Program-made: the position numbers and the translations under genes
The notes under the pieces: generated by a model
The model's database searches: none
Told to the model about the DNA's origin: nothing
Seen by the model: only the letters and a program-made list of their open reading frames with translations
Assembly (NCBI RefSeq): GCF_034259205.1
Contig: NZ_CP139487.1
Coordinates: forward strand, 3,844,001-3,908,000
From: Peredibacter starrii
GTDB lineage: Bacteria > Bdellovibrionota > Bacteriovoracia > Bacteriovoracales > Bacteriovoracaceae
Direction: 5' to 3'
Length of the DNA stretch: 64,000 nucleotides
Part shown: piece after piece, positions 23,916-33,785 of the stretch
How the letters are laid out: every line of letters begins with the position of its first letter
How positions within the stretch are numbered: position 1 is the first letter of the stretch

Positions 23916-25955
23916 GTGAAAAAGTTAATCCCTGTTGCCACTCTACTCGTTTCAATTGGAGCTCACGCTCAATGTAACAAAAAAGTCGATCCGAATAAGG
24001 TGATCCTCTTTATTGACACCAATAACTCGGAACTTGAAATTGCCACGACTGAGAAGGCGGCCTGTGAACGTGGTGAAAGATTAATGGTTGTTCCCAAGAA
24101 CCATAAAGAATATATCAAATACACGAACGCAGTCATCGCTTCGACCAAAAAAGTTGAAAGATGTAGAACGGCCAAAACTGATTGTACCAGTGCTAATGCA
24201 GAATATGAAAAGGCCCAACAAGAACTGGATAAACTAAGCAGAAGTAACAAAAATATTTCTAAGCAAACTCAAGAGGCCCTGGCAGAGATTAAAAATTCTG
24301 GTGCCAAACTTCAAAACCTCACTATTTCGGGACATGATGGTGGAGGACATTTTGGTGGGTATAAAGGTGACTTCGGCCGCCAGGAACTAGCGGCAATAAT
24401 GAAAAATTTTAAAGACATTAACGAAGTAAAATCCGTTCTTCTGCTTGGTTGTTATACTGGTGTTCCGAAAGAAATCATCGAATGGAAACATATCTTTCCG
24501 GAAGTAAAAATCATCGCTGGTTATGATGGTTCTGCCCCTCTCTCAGACAAACCCGCAGGTCACCAATATATTTCAGACATCCTTTTAAAAGAAAAAAGTC
24601 TTCTGAAGAATGCAGAACAAAAGAAACTTCAGTCTTATGCCAAACAAAACATTCAGGGTCTAACTCAGATGAATGCGGCCATGTATGTCTATTGTAGTGA
24701 CGGAACGAAAGAAGGTGAATTCTATTACGGCTCGCTTAAAGAAGGCAAGGCCTTCCGTCCATTTGATATTAATGAGTGTGAAGGAAAACGAAATCAAATT
24801 GAAGAACTGATCTCGAAGGTCAATCAATATTACTCAGGTGAACTTGAAGTTCCGAAAAATACTGCCAGTGGTGAACTACGTCAGATCTATAACGAAGCAA
24901 GACGTATCGAACATTGCGGTGAAATTCTTCAGATGGAACTTAACCTGAATGCGGTGTTTAATCTTCTTTTCTATGAAGGTGCTAAACAGAACTTTGCCAA
25001 CTATTACAAAGATGATCTTGCTGAGGCCGAGAAGATTTTAAGCGAATTTAAGCTTGAAGATATGGAGAAAGGCTTTAATGAGGCCCAGGAAAAGCAGAAC
25101 AAATTTATTGAATCTATCAGAGCAGAGATCGAGTCTCTGGAAAAGAATCCAGAGGCCGCAGTTGCAGCAGAACAGAAAAAGCTTGAAGAATTTACCAAGA
25201 AAAGAGACGCGTTATTTAATGACCCGAAATTTGCGCGAGTTAAAAGTTACATTAATCCCGAGAACGGTGCTTATAACGGGCCGATGGATCTGGCCGAGAA
25301 TTTAGTTCCGCTGGCGCAGGAACTTATGAACTCAGCGATGACCTATAGTGCACTTAAATATACAGCAGAAGCAGTTAAGGCAAATCCTCAAGGGATGGTC
25401 CTGGCAAAAAGACAGGTTCTCGTTTCTGAAGAAAATAACCAAAAGAATCAGATCCTCGCCTTCCAGCAGTTGAAAGAAAAGCTCGCTAAACCAGAGAATA
25501 AAGTCTGGGTACCTACGGCCAAAAATCTTAGTTCTAAGACACGTAAAGAAACACTCGCCAATATCCATAATGCTCACGCAATACTTTCGGTAGAAGGTCT
25601 ACCAGCAAAACAACGTCAGGCACTTTCATGGATGGTTCAGGCATCTAGTGCACACTTAGGATATTTCCAAAACCCTTTTAGCTGGCACGAATTCACTGGC
25701 AGGACCGAAGACCCTCAGTTCCCTATTCGCTTAAAAGACTACACTTCAGGCCAAGGATACATGGGCGGCGGCGGTGGTTATGTGGGACCTGCTTATTACG
25801 GTGGATATACTGGTAGTGGATACCCGTCCCCAATGGGAATGGGTGGAATCGCTGGCGGTATGATGGGTGGGGCCACAACCGGTGGTTACTATGGCGATGG
25901 AGGTATAGATGAGGCCGATGAAGACAATGCTTACTCAGATGAGTCTGAAGAATAA
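23916..25955 (+). CDS. Exported caspase-like (clan CD-type) cysteine protein, copy A
   Basis: The GTG start follows AGAGG by five bases. The 679-residue protein has a signal peptide (cleavage near AHAQ), then a strand-like VILFIDTN. A His140 in LTISGHDGGG and a Cys179 in SVLLLGCYTG both follow hydrophobic strands, the arrangement of clan CD peptidases (caspase, gingipain, CHAT). A conserved block EIIEWK.IFP...GYD.SAPLSDKPAGHQ follows. Residues about 370-535 form a charged coiled-coil-like insert absent from copy B. The end has NPFSWHEFTG and then a Gly/Tyr/Met-rich tail and an acidic terminus. I do not recognise a named family. Proteolytic activity is inferred from the dyad only. Confidence 0.8.
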   Translation: MKKLIPVATLLVSIGAHAQCNKKVDPNKVILFIDTNNSELEIATTEKAACERGERLMVVPKNHKEYIKYTNAVIASTKKVERCRTAKTDCTSANAEYEKAQQELDKLSRSNKNISKQTQEALAEIKNSGAKLQNLTISGHDGGGHFGGYKGDFGRQELAAIMKNFKDINEVKSVLLLGCYTGVPKEIIEWKHIFPEVKIIAGYDGSAPLSDKPAGHQYISDILLKEKSLLKNAEQKKLQSYAKQNIQGLTQMNAAMYVYCSDGTKEGEFYYGSLKEGKAFRPFDINECEGKRNQIEELISKVNQYYSGELEVPKNTASGELRQIYNEARRIEHCGEILQMELNLNAVFNLLFYEGAKQNFANYYKDDLAEAEKILSEFKLEDMEKGFNEAQEKQNKFIESIRAEIESLEKNPEAAVAAEQKKLEEFTKKRDALFNDPKFARVKSYINPENGAYNGPMDLAENLVPLAQELMNSAMTYSALKYTAEAVKANPQGMVLAKRQVLVSEENNQKNQILAFQQLKEKLAKPENKVWVPTAKNLSSKTRKETLANIHNAHAILSVEGLPAKQRQALSWMVQASSAHLGYFQNPFSWHEFTGRTEDPQFPIRLKDYTSGQGYMGGGGGYVGPAYYGGYTGSGYPSPMGMGGIAGGMMGGATTGGYYGDGGIDEADEDNAYSDESEE

Positions 25956-26002
25956 GAAAACTTGATTAATTTTAACCAAGGCGAAAGCCGAAAGAACTAA
26001 AT

Positions 26003-26326
26003 ATGAAAAAGCTAATGACGATCTCAATGTTAATGGTTTCCATCTCCGCTTTCGCTCAAAAGGCGAACGTTATCTTTATCGACCCTGATATCGAAACGAA
26101 GGAACTTGAAAACTTCAACATTCAGAAGAACACCCATGAAAGTTCTCTTCCAGACAGAGACGATCGCGAGATGCTTCTCAATCAAGTGGCCAAGACCAAA
26201 GATTGGGATGAGCTTAAGAAAGATATTTTCTATATGGATCTGGCACGAAAATCAGTGTCAGAACTTCAAAAGAAATATCCAGAACTATCGGCCAAAGAAA
26301 TTAAACTACTAAAAGAAAGACGATGA
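26003..26326 (+). CDS. Small exported partner protein, module copy B
   Basis: The 107-residue product has a signal peptide (MKKLMTISMLMVSISAFAQ). It shares KNTHESSLP, DR..LL, WDELKKDIFYMDL, SVSELQKKYPELS and a basic end with the copy at 23593-23913. The ribosome site is weak (AAAGAACTAAAT before the ATG), and the gene starts 47 bases after the large copy A, so it probably relies on readthrough of the same transcript. Its stop overlaps the next ATG (ATGA). Function unknown. Confidence 0.8.
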   Translation: MKKLMTISMLMVSISAFAQKANVIFIDPDIETKELENFNIQKNTHESSLPDRDDREMLLNQVAKTKDWDELKKDIFYMDLARKSVSELQKKYPELSAKEIKLLKERR

Positions 26327-27891
26327 AAAAACTTCTTCTTCTCCCTCTAGCAGTTCTACCTCTTTATGCAGGAGCTTCCTGCCAGGACAGCATTAAGTCT
26401 GATAAGTACATGCTATTTATCGACACCAATGAATCTGAGAGAGAAATTGAAACAGCTGAGAAAGCGGCCTGTGCCCGCGGTGAGAAGATGGTGATTGTTC
26501 CTAAAAACTATAAGGACTATCGCACTTATATGGAAGAAATGGCCAAAGCAAAAAAAGTGGCCATGGACTGTACAAAGAAAAACCCCACTAGCACAACCGC
26601 TTGTCGAGATGTTCAGGTGGCCTTTCGTCAAAGCTACGAGAAGATGGAGAAATTCCGTCTAAGTCAGCCTAAAATTGAAACTGGCACTGACGAAGCACTG
26701 AAAGAAATCAAGTCCAAGAATGGCAAACTCAATAATCTTATCATCTCTGGTCACGATGGTGGTGGGGAGTTTGGTGGAGCGAAAGGTCGCATGAGTCGTG
26801 AAGACCTTTCGAAGGCCATGGCAAAATACAAAGACATCAACAATGTTTCTACGTTAATGCTTCTTGGCTGTTATACCGGTGTTCAAAAAGAAATTATCGA
26901 ATGGAAAAATATTTTTCCAGATGTTCGCATGATCGGTGGATACGATGATTCAGCTCCCCTATCTGATAAACCGGCGGGTCACCAATTCATCACAGAGCTA
27001 CTGACTAAAGAAAAAGCACTGATCGCCAATGCCGACCAGAAGAAACTCCAAAACTTCACCAGAGCAAACGTTAAGAGTTTAACTCTCTTAAACGCAGCAG
27101 TTTACGTAAATTGCGAAGATGGTACTAATAAAGAAGAGTTTTATTATACTTCTAAAAATCGTGGAAAACATTTCTCTCCTTATGGCGCAAAAGAATGTCA
27201 TGAGAAAGAAAAAGAATTCAACGACATCATCACGCAAATGGCGCCTTATGAGACAGGTGAAAAAGAACCACCTGCGGACACCGCCCGAGGCGAATTACGT
27301 CAATTGTACATCAAGGCGAGAAACCTCGAACATTGTAGTGATTTCTTAAAAAAAGAGATTAACGTCAGTAATCTTTTCAATCTTCTATTCTATCAAGGCA
27401 TCAAAGACAGTTTTGCCGCTTTTTATAAAGACGATTTGGCGGCAGCGGAAAAGGCCGTTGAAGAAATGAAGAAGAAATATCCCAATTATTTGAAAGACAT
27501 TTGGGTTCCTACTGCAGAAAACCTTGCCAAGCATTCAAGAAAGGAAATGCTGGAAAATATCCACAATATTCATGGCATTTTATCCAAAGCAGATTTAAGT
27601 CGTGAGGAAAAGAAAGTTCTGAGATGGACAGGCCATGTGTCATCTCGTCACCTCCATGAATTTGGCAATCCTTTCAGTTGGCATGAATACACTTCGGGGA
27701 CACCTGAAGCGCCCAGATACCCACTTCGACTTGCTAATTACTCTCCAATGCAAGCTTCCCTACATGGCGGATATGGCTTCGCCAGCGGTATCGTTGCAGG
27801 GTCAGGAAGTGGCGCTTTAAGCACACCTGCTCCTCAAAGAGAGGAATCAGATGGCACTTTCACTCGGTTACTGAACTTTATCCGAGAATAA
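26323..27891 (+). CDS. Exported caspase-like (clan CD-type) cysteine protein, copy B
   Basis: The ATG overlaps the stop of the small partner. The 522-residue protein has a signal peptide (cleavage near AGAS). His144 in LIISGHDGGG and Cys183 in TLMLLGCYTG have exactly the same 39-residue separation as in copy A. Blocks EIIEWKNIFP, GYDDSAPLSDKPAGHQ, GELRQLY.KAR and NPFSWHEYTSG are shared. It lacks the roughly 150-residue coiled-coil insert and the long Gly-rich tail of copy A. Conservation of both candidate catalytic residues suggests that both copies are active. No terminator is evident before leuS, 74 bases on. Confidence 0.8.
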   Translation: MKKLLLLPLAVLPLYAGASCQDSIKSDKYMLFIDTNESEREIETAEKAACARGEKMVIVPKNYKDYRTYMEEMAKAKKVAMDCTKKNPTSTTACRDVQVAFRQSYEKMEKFRLSQPKIETGTDEALKEIKSKNGKLNNLIISGHDGGGEFGGAKGRMSREDLSKAMAKYKDINNVSTLMLLGCYTGVQKEIIEWKNIFPDVRMIGGYDDSAPLSDKPAGHQFITELLTKEKALIANADQKKLQNFTRANVKSLTLLNAAVYVNCEDGTNKEEFYYTSKNRGKHFSPYGAKECHEKEKEFNDIITQMAPYETGEKEPPADTARGELRQLYIKARNLEHCSDFLKKEINVSNLFNLLFYQGIKDSFAAFYKDDLAAAEKAVEEMKKKYPNYLKDIWVPTAENLAKHSRKEMLENIHNIHGILSKADLSREEKKVLRWTGHVSSRHLHEFGNPFSWHEYTSGTPEAPRYPLRLANYSPMQASLHGGYGFASGIVAGSGSGALSTPAPQREESDGTFTRLLNFIRE

Positions 27892-27965
27892 CGCACCCCG
27901 AATACCTTTAAAAAAAGGCCCATTTCCAGTAAGCTACTAGCACTCACAAAGTGCAAGGAAAGCTT

Positions 27966-30368
27966 ATGGAATACAATTTCTCAGAACTCGAACCCAAGTG
28001 GCAAAAATACTGGGACGATAACAAAACTTTTAAAACCGTCGTTGATCAGAACAAACCAAAATATTACGTTCTCGACATGTTCCCTTATCCATCTGGTGCT
28101 GGTCTTCACGTAGGTCACCCCGAAGGTTATACGGCCACAGATATCATGGCGCGCTTTAAGCGTATGAAGGGCTTCAACGTTCTTCACCCAATGGGTTGGG
28201 ACTCTTTCGGTCTTCCGGCCGAAAACCATGCGATGAAAACTGGGATTCACCCAAACATCACAACTCAGGAAAACATCAAAACTTTCAAACGTCAGTTGAA
28301 GATGCTTGGCTTCTCATATGACTGGGACCGCGAGATCGCGACTTCTAACATTGATTACTACAAGTGGACTCAGTGGATCTTCGTTCAGCTTTTCAACAAA
28401 GGTCTGGCCTACGAATCACACATGATGGTGAACTGGTGTCCAAATCTTAAAACCGTGCTTGCTAACGAAGAAGTGATTAACGGTAAGTCTGAAGTTGGTG
28501 GTCACCCGGTGATCAGAAAACCAATGAAGCAGTGGATGCTAAGAATTACTGAATACGCTGAACGTCTTCTTCAAGATCTTGATCTTGTAGACTGGCCTGA
28601 ATCAGTAAAAGAAATGCAACGTGTGTGGATCGGTAAATCAGAAGGCGCCATTGTGAGTTTCGCGGTAGAAGGCAAAACTGACATGATTGATGTCTTCACT
28701 TCTCGTCCGGATACACTTTTCGGTGCCACATATATGGTGCTTGCTCCTGAGCACAAACTAGTTGATATCATCACAACTGATGCTCAAAAAAACGAGATCG
28801 CAAAGTACCGTGAAGTAACAGCACTTAAATCAGATCTGGAAAGAACTGAGCTTAACAAAGACAAGACAGGTGCTTTCACTGGTGCTTATGCCATTAACCC
28901 GGCCAACAAAAAGAAGATCCCGGTTTATATCGCTGACTACGTTCTGAACACATACGGCACTGGTGCCATCATGTCAGTTCCGGGTCACGATGAAAGAGAT
29001 CATGAGTTCGCAAAGAAGTTCAACCTTCCAATCGTAGAAGTGGTAAAAGGCGGAAACGTTGATGAAGCTGCTTTCACAGAAGATGGCGAGCACGTTAACT
29101 CTGATTTCCTAAATGGTCTCAATAAAGAAAACGCGATCAAGAAAATGATCGTTTGGCTTGAAGACAATAAAATCGGCTCTAAGAAAATTAATTACAAACT
29201 TCGTGACTGGTTGTTTTCTCGCCAGCGTTACTGGGGTGAACCGTTCCCAATTCTTAAATATGAAGATGGTACAGTTCGTTGTCTTGATGTTGATGAACTT
29301 CCGGTCGCTCTTCCTCAGGTTGAGAAATACGAACCGTCTGGAACTGGTGAATCTCCACTTGCCACAATTGATGAGTGGTTAAACGTTATTGATCCTAAGA
29401 CTGGCAAGAAAGCGAAGCGCGAAACAAACACAATGCCTCAGTGGGCCGGTTCTTGTTGGTACTACCTTCGTTTCTGTGATCCTCAAAATACAGAGCGCCC
29501 TTGGGACTCAAAAATTGAAAACTACTGGATGCCAGTTGACCTCTACGTAGGTGGTGCTGAGCACGCGGTTCTTCACCTTCTTTACTCTCGTTTCTGGCAC
29601 AAGGTTCTTTTCGACCTTGGTCTCGTTTCAACGAAAGAGCCTTTTTACAAGCTGGTTAACCAAGGGATGATCCTTGGTGAAGACGGCGAGAAGATGAGTA
29701 AGTCACGTGGAAACGTGGTGAACCCGGATTCAGTAGTAAATGAATTTGGTGCTGATACTCTTCGTCTTTATGAAATGTTCATGGGTCCACTTGAGAAAGT
29801 GAAGCCTTGGAACGCCAATGGTGTGAAAGGTGTTTATAATTTCCTTAACCGTGCTGCTCGTTTCTTCCTGGATAAGGAAAACTACGCTACTGGTACTGAA
29901 GACGTATCAAACGTAAAAGAGCTTCATAAGCTGATTAAGAAAGTGACCGAAGACATCGAAGGCATGCGCTTTAACACGGCCATCTCTCAGATGATGATCT
30001 TTGTGAACCACGTTTATAAAACAGGAAAAGTGTCGAAAGAAACTGCGGAGAAATTCGCCATGGTTCTTTCTCCATTTGCACCTCACTTGGGCGAAGAGCT
30101 CTGGTCATTCCTTGGCCATACTAAGTCTCTTGCTTACGAGAAGTGGCCTGAATTTAACGCTGAACTTGCCAAAGATTCTATGATCACGGTTGCAGTTCAA
30201 GTGAATGGAAAAACTCGTGGAACTTTCGAAGTGGATGCTGACATCTCGAAAGAAAACCTGATGGCCATCATTAAATCTGATGAGAAAATTGCAAAGTATC
30301 TCGCAGGCACGATTGTGAAAGAGATCTATGTACCAGGTAAGATTTGTAACTTTGTTGTAAAAGAATAA
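27966..30368 (+). CDS. leuS: Leucyl-tRNA synthetase
   Basis: The ATG at 27966 has AAGGA five bases upstream and gives the normal start [16 protein letters not shown]; a longer frame adds five residues. The 800-residue class I enzyme has the HIGH-type motif [10 protein letters not shown], an inserted editing (CP1) domain (about residues 220-420), the catalytic-loop KMSKSRGN motif and a C-terminal anticodon/DALR-like domain. It charges tRNA(Leu). It is the largest housekeeping marker in the window and suitable for phylogenetic placement. Confidence 0.97.
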   Translation: MEYNFSELEPKWQKYWDDNKTFKTVVDQNKPKYYVLDMFPYPSGAGLHVGHPEGYTATDIMARFKRMKGFNVLHPMGWDSFGLPAENHAMKTGIHPNITTQENIKTFKRQLKMLGFSYDWDREIATSNIDYYKWTQWIFVQLFNKGLAYESHMMVNWCPNLKTVLANEEVINGKSEVGGHPVIRKPMKQWMLRITEYAERLLQDLDLVDWPESVKEMQRVWIGKSEGAIVSFAVEGKTDMIDVFTSRPDTLFGATYMVLAPEHKLVDIITTDAQKNEIAKYREVTALKSDLERTELNKDKTGAFTGAYAINPANKKKIPVYIADYVLNTYGTGAIMSVPGHDERDHEFAKKFNLPIVEVVKGGNVDEAAFTEDGEHVNSDFLNGLNKENAIKKMIVWLEDNKIGSKKINYKLRDWLFSRQRYWGEPFPILKYEDGTVRCLDVDELPVALPQVEKYEPSGTGESPLATIDEWLNVIDPKTGKKAKRETNTMPQWAGSCWYYLRFCDPQNTERPWDSKIENYWMPVDLYVGGAEHAVLHLLYSRFWHKVLFDLGLVSTKEPFYKLVNQGMILGEDGEKMSKSRGNVVNPDSVVNEFGADTLRLYEMFMGPLEKVKPWNANGVKGVYNFLNRAARFFLDKENYATGTEDVSNVKELHKLIKKVTEDIEGMRFNTAISQMMIFVNHVYKTGKVSKETAEKFAMVLSPFAPHLGEELWSFLGHTKSLAYEKWPEFNAELAKDSMITVAVQVNGKTRGTFEVDADISKENLMAIIKSDEKIAKYLAGTIVKEIYVPGKICNFVVKE

Positions 30369-30376
30369 TATAGTTG

Positions 30377-30401
30377 GCAGTGGGGACCTTCTCCCCACTG
30401 C
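30377..30401 (+). terminator. Hairpin terminator after leuS
   Basis: The perfect 10-bp stem GCAGTGGGGA / TCCCCACTGC with a 5-base loop starts nine bases after the stop. It is followed by only TTT, so it is a probable terminator with a weak U-tract. Confidence 0.65.
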
Positions 30402-30530
30402 TTTACCCTCTTAAGAAACCTACCATAAGCGCTCTGAATATTAGACTTCAAGAACCTTCAGTTCTCTCAACCTACCAATGCTGCATTCGAAAAATCATGC
30501 TCAGAATAGAATAGAGCCTTGAGCGAACAT

Positions 30531-30544
30531 TTGATTTATATCAC
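30531..30544 (+). promoter_or_regulatory. Crp/Fnr-type operator upstream of the Crp/Fnr gene
   Basis: TTGAT-TTAT-ATCAC differs from the FNR consensus TTGAT-N4-ATCAA by one base, and TTTGA-N6-TCACG also resembles a CRP site. It lies 48 bases before the start of a Crp/Fnr-family gene, suggesting autoregulation. Confidence 0.5.
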
Positions 30545-30591
30545 GATTTTGTGTTCGACAGTGGATTTGAGTGATTGGTAAAGGGTAAGAC

Positions 30592-31242
30592 ATGAAACCT
30601 GGTTCTCTTGTCCTTGAAAATTCTCATCCGTTCAAAGAGCTTCACTGTCCCTTTCAACTTAAACCGAATGAACATTCGAACTTCGTGATGAAGGACGCTC
30701 CTGGATTTATTTTCATCAAAGAAGGATTCATGCGGATCGGGTATAAACGAAGCAGTCATATTCAGACTGTTCGTATCGCGGGCCCAGGTGAAATCGTGGG
30801 CTTCGGGAACTGGAAATATCCTGATCGTTATGTGGCAATTGCTTTGGGACAGGTGAATGCCGTCTTCATCGACAAGGACCTTTTTGAAAAACAACTTACT
30901 GTTGATCCTCAAATCTCAAAAGAGATTTTTGATATGAATATCTTCCAGGTCATGCTTCGGGATGAAAGAATCTGTACTCTCCAAAATCCTACAGTAAGAG
31001 GTAGAATTGCCGGAACACTGGTGAGTCTTTCTGATAAGTTTGGAAAGTATGATGCTCAAGGACGCCTGGAAATTCTCGCGACTGTAGATAGAAAAATACT
31101 GGCAGAACTTTCAAGTACGGTGGTTGAGACTCTGGCGCGCACTCTGACTGAATTTGAAAACAAAGGCATTATCGAGAGACAGGGTAAGACCATTTTTATT
31201 CTGGACTACCCTGCCCTTGTTCAAGCATCCGATCATAATTAA
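30592..31242 (+). CDS. Crp/Fnr family transcriptional regulator
   Basis: The 216-residue protein has an N-terminal cyclic-nucleotide-binding-type beta roll (about residues 20-110, with IKEGFMRIGYKR and GPGEIVGFGNW), the long dimer helix, and a C-terminal winged helix-turn-helix (about 150-205: TVDRKILAELSSTVVETLARTLTEFENKGII). It has only two cysteines, so it cannot carry an FNR-type 4Fe-4S cluster. The phosphate-binding Arg-Ser of CRP is not obvious either, so the effector is unknown. A matching operator lies upstream. Its last four bases overlap the convergent chemoreceptor gene. Confidence 0.88.
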   Translation: MKPGSLVLENSHPFKELHCPFQLKPNEHSNFVMKDAPGFIFIKEGFMRIGYKRSSHIQTVRIAGPGEIVGFGNWKYPDRYVAIALGQVNAVFIDKDLFEKQLTVDPQISKEIFDMNIFQVMLRDERICTLQNPTVRGRIAGTLVSLSDKFGKYDAQGRLEILATVDRKILAELSSTVVETLARTLTEFENKGIIERQGKTIFILDYPALVQASDHN

Positions 31243-32741
31243 GCAGCCGCTTTAGATTCATGATTCTGATAGAATTCAATCGTCTCGGCCTCTTTGCCGT
31301 GATGTCCTTCCACAAAATCTTTCAGTTGATTAACCAGGCCCAAAAGCTCATTCGCTTCTGAAGACATATTATCTGATGAAGAGGCCACTTCTTCTGAGAA
31401 TGAAGCAGTTTGCTGAATAGCTGAATCTAAGTGGTGCATGGCCTTTGAAATTTGCTCAATTCCATGGGCCTGCTCTTGAGAGGCGGCCGAGATTTCAGAG
31501 TTCAAATCTGCCACTCGTTTTACCGAGGTCACAATTTCCTGAAGCACGATGCCTGATTGACTCGCTCTTTGGTAACCTTCCTGACCCATTCTCACGTTCT
31601 CAGAAATAAGTTCATTGATGTTCTTTGCGGCTGCGGCCGATCTTTGAGCAAGACCCCTTACCGCGTCCGCCACTACCGCAAAACCTTTTCCTTGTTCACC
31701 GGCACGTGCCGCTTCAACTGCCGCATTCAAAGCGAGGAGATTGGTTTGAAATGAAATTTCATCAATCACGTTAGTGATCTCTTCAATCTTCTTAGAAGAC
31801 TTCGACATGTCGTTCATAGCATCGATAAGTTTTTTAAGTTCAGTCTCTCCACTTTGGGCAGAGTTAAATGACTTCTGAGAAAGTGCATTGGCCTCACGAG
31901 CGTGATCAGAATTTAACTTCACCATTGAAGATAGCTCTTCCAGGGCGGAAACAGTTTCCTCAACTGAGGCCGCAGAACTAGACGCACCTTCAGAAAGACG
32001 AACAGAAGCAGAATTCATCTCACCACTGGCATATGAAGTCTTCTCAGTAGACCCCATGATCTTAGTCGCGATATCTTGAAGAGTTGTAGATATAATATTC
32101 GAGAAAATAGCACCAACAACAAGAGCGAATATGAGAACTGCAATGGCGAGGGAGAATATGAAAATATTCGTGAAGGCCGCAGATGATTGAGCATCGTTAA
32201 CGTAAGTCTTTGCTAGTTCCATTTCATGGGCCTTTAGATTTGTAATGGCCTTTTCAAATTTCGCCGCAGACTCTGGACACTCGACAAAGAAAATTGTTTC
32301 AAGGGTCGCCTTCATCCCTGGATCAGTTGAGTGATAAGCATTCACCGCACGCTCACCAATTTTACTGAACTGTAACCATTCAGATTGAAGAATGGCGTAA
32401 AGTTCTTTTTGCTTAGGTAATTTCACATTCAAAGAATATTCACGATTGGCCTCAATAAAGGCCGATTGCGCTTCTGCCAAACCTTTTAGTGATTTTGCCG
32501 CCACATCCTAAGGGAGATTCATCAATCCCAAAGTGCGCAGATTGATTCTGATGCTTTGATAGCTTAGGAACATTTCATTCAGTTTATTGAGACTTGGAAG
32601 AGCAGAATCCGCGACTAAGTCATAGCTGTTAGAAACCTTGGAACTTCCATAATAAGAGACTCCTCCAATGAAAACACTCATAAGAGAAAGAAAAACACAC
32701 AGAACAAGAAGTTTTTTTTTAAGGCCAACATTCTTCAACAT
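31239..32741 (-). pseudogene. Methyl-accepting chemotaxis protein interrupted by an in-frame TAG
   Basis: One frame spans the gene. The first 77 codons (from the ATG at 32741) give a transmembrane helix (LLVLCVFLSLMSVFIGGVSYY) and the start of a four-helix-bundle sensor ending LGLMNLP. A TAG at 32508-32510 then interrupts, after which the same frame continues with DVAAKSLKGLAEAQSAF, a second membrane helix (FSLAIAVLIFALVVGAIF) and a complete signalling domain with the hairpin tip FQTNLLALNAAVEAARAGEQ. No frameshift is involved. A GTG at 32504 could restart translation, giving a receptor without its first helix. It is a nonsense allele, a readthrough site or a base-call error. Confidence 0.85.
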
Positions 32742-32902
32742 AAAGCTTCCTTTACAAAGTTGAACACTGAGTATTTCGGGAGTCCTTTATGAAAGCTTAA
32801 GAAAGTTTAATTGATTTAAGACAATGTAGAGGGTTTGTAGAATTCGTAACCCCCTAACAATTGATTGAATATCAAGATCGTTAGGGAGTTGTTAAGAGTT
32901 GA

Positions 32903-33580
32903 TTAACCAAATACAGGAACGAAGTGATTGAGCAGAGTCATTCCAAGACCAGATAAAACTGGGATCGTTAGATTGTCATCAATGTTGAATGCTGAAACGA
33001 GTTCAGAAGCAGCACCAATTACTCCAGACACGATTGCGAACACTAGGATATGAGTTCCAAGAGTCGCCGTATTCATCACATAAAAAAGAGTAATGAGGTA
33101 ACAAGTGAAGAAGCCCGCCACTGCACCTTGAAGAGATTTGTTCGGTAGGATTTTATCTTTCCCGTACAGCACTCCAAAAAAAGATGAAAGTGGATCAGAG
33201 AAAACTAGAAACATTACAGAAATGATGGCGATGTCTCTTTGGTAGAAAAATAGAGAAATTGACACGCCCAATGCATAAAACGGAAGACCACTCATCCCTT
33301 CTTTTTCAGAACGGCGCATTAGTGGACCCATTAGTTTGATTACGAGTTTATTAAAGGGAGGATATTTTGCGCGAATGATGTCGGCCATGAAACCGGCCAC
33401 AGCAATCGCCATGATAATGATGGCGAAAGTATTTGTAGAAGCATCCATCTGATGGAACATGAACAAGCCGAGAGACCCAGTTGAAATGTGCCAAAGCTTT
33501 CTAAGTATGTGAAGATCTGATCTTTTATGTAAAACCGTCTCAAAAGACGAATTGTATTTCTGGCCTTGAGATGCTGACAT
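32903..33580 (-). CDS. Dolichol/phytol kinase-like integral membrane protein
   Basis: The ATG at 33580 is preferred because AAGGAG lies five bases upstream; a longer frame adds 30 residues. The 225-residue protein has six or seven hydrophobic helices and motifs of the SEC59/DGK2/VTE5 group: LRKLWHISTG, MADIIRAKYPPFNK, FSDPLSSFFGVLYGK and KSLQGAVAGFF, then DDNLTIP near the end. These enzymes use CTP to phosphorylate polyprenols, phytol or diacylglycerol. The lipid substrate here is unknown. Confidence 0.85.
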   Translation of the reverse strand: MSASQGQKYNSSFETVLHKRSDLHILRKLWHISTGSLGLFMFHQMDASTNTFAIIIMAIAVAGFMADIIRAKYPPFNKLVIKLMGPLMRRSEKEGMSGLPFYALGVSISLFFYQRDIAIISVMFLVFSDPLSSFFGVLYGKDKILPNKSLQGAVAGFFTCYLITLFYVMNTATLGTHILVFAIVSGVIGAASELVSAFNIDDNLTIPVLSGLGMTLLNHFVPVFG

Positions 33581-33785
33581 CCCTGCTCCTTCGCAATTAA
33601 AAAAGGGATTTAAACAAAATCCCCCTAGAATCAATAAAAAACAAAGTTCAACCAATTTAAAGGATTCCACCCCTATCGTCTACCCCCATTAGCACTCAGG
33701 TATCCTCGGACCACCCATAAATCTTGAAAATCATTCATGAAAGAACCTTTCCAAACCACAATTTAGCTTCATATAATTTCAGGAT

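Noticed and set aside
23593-27891. Tandem duplication as an assembly artefact
   Set aside because: The two modules differ throughout in sequence and length, so they are real diverged paralogues, not a collapsed or repeated contig.
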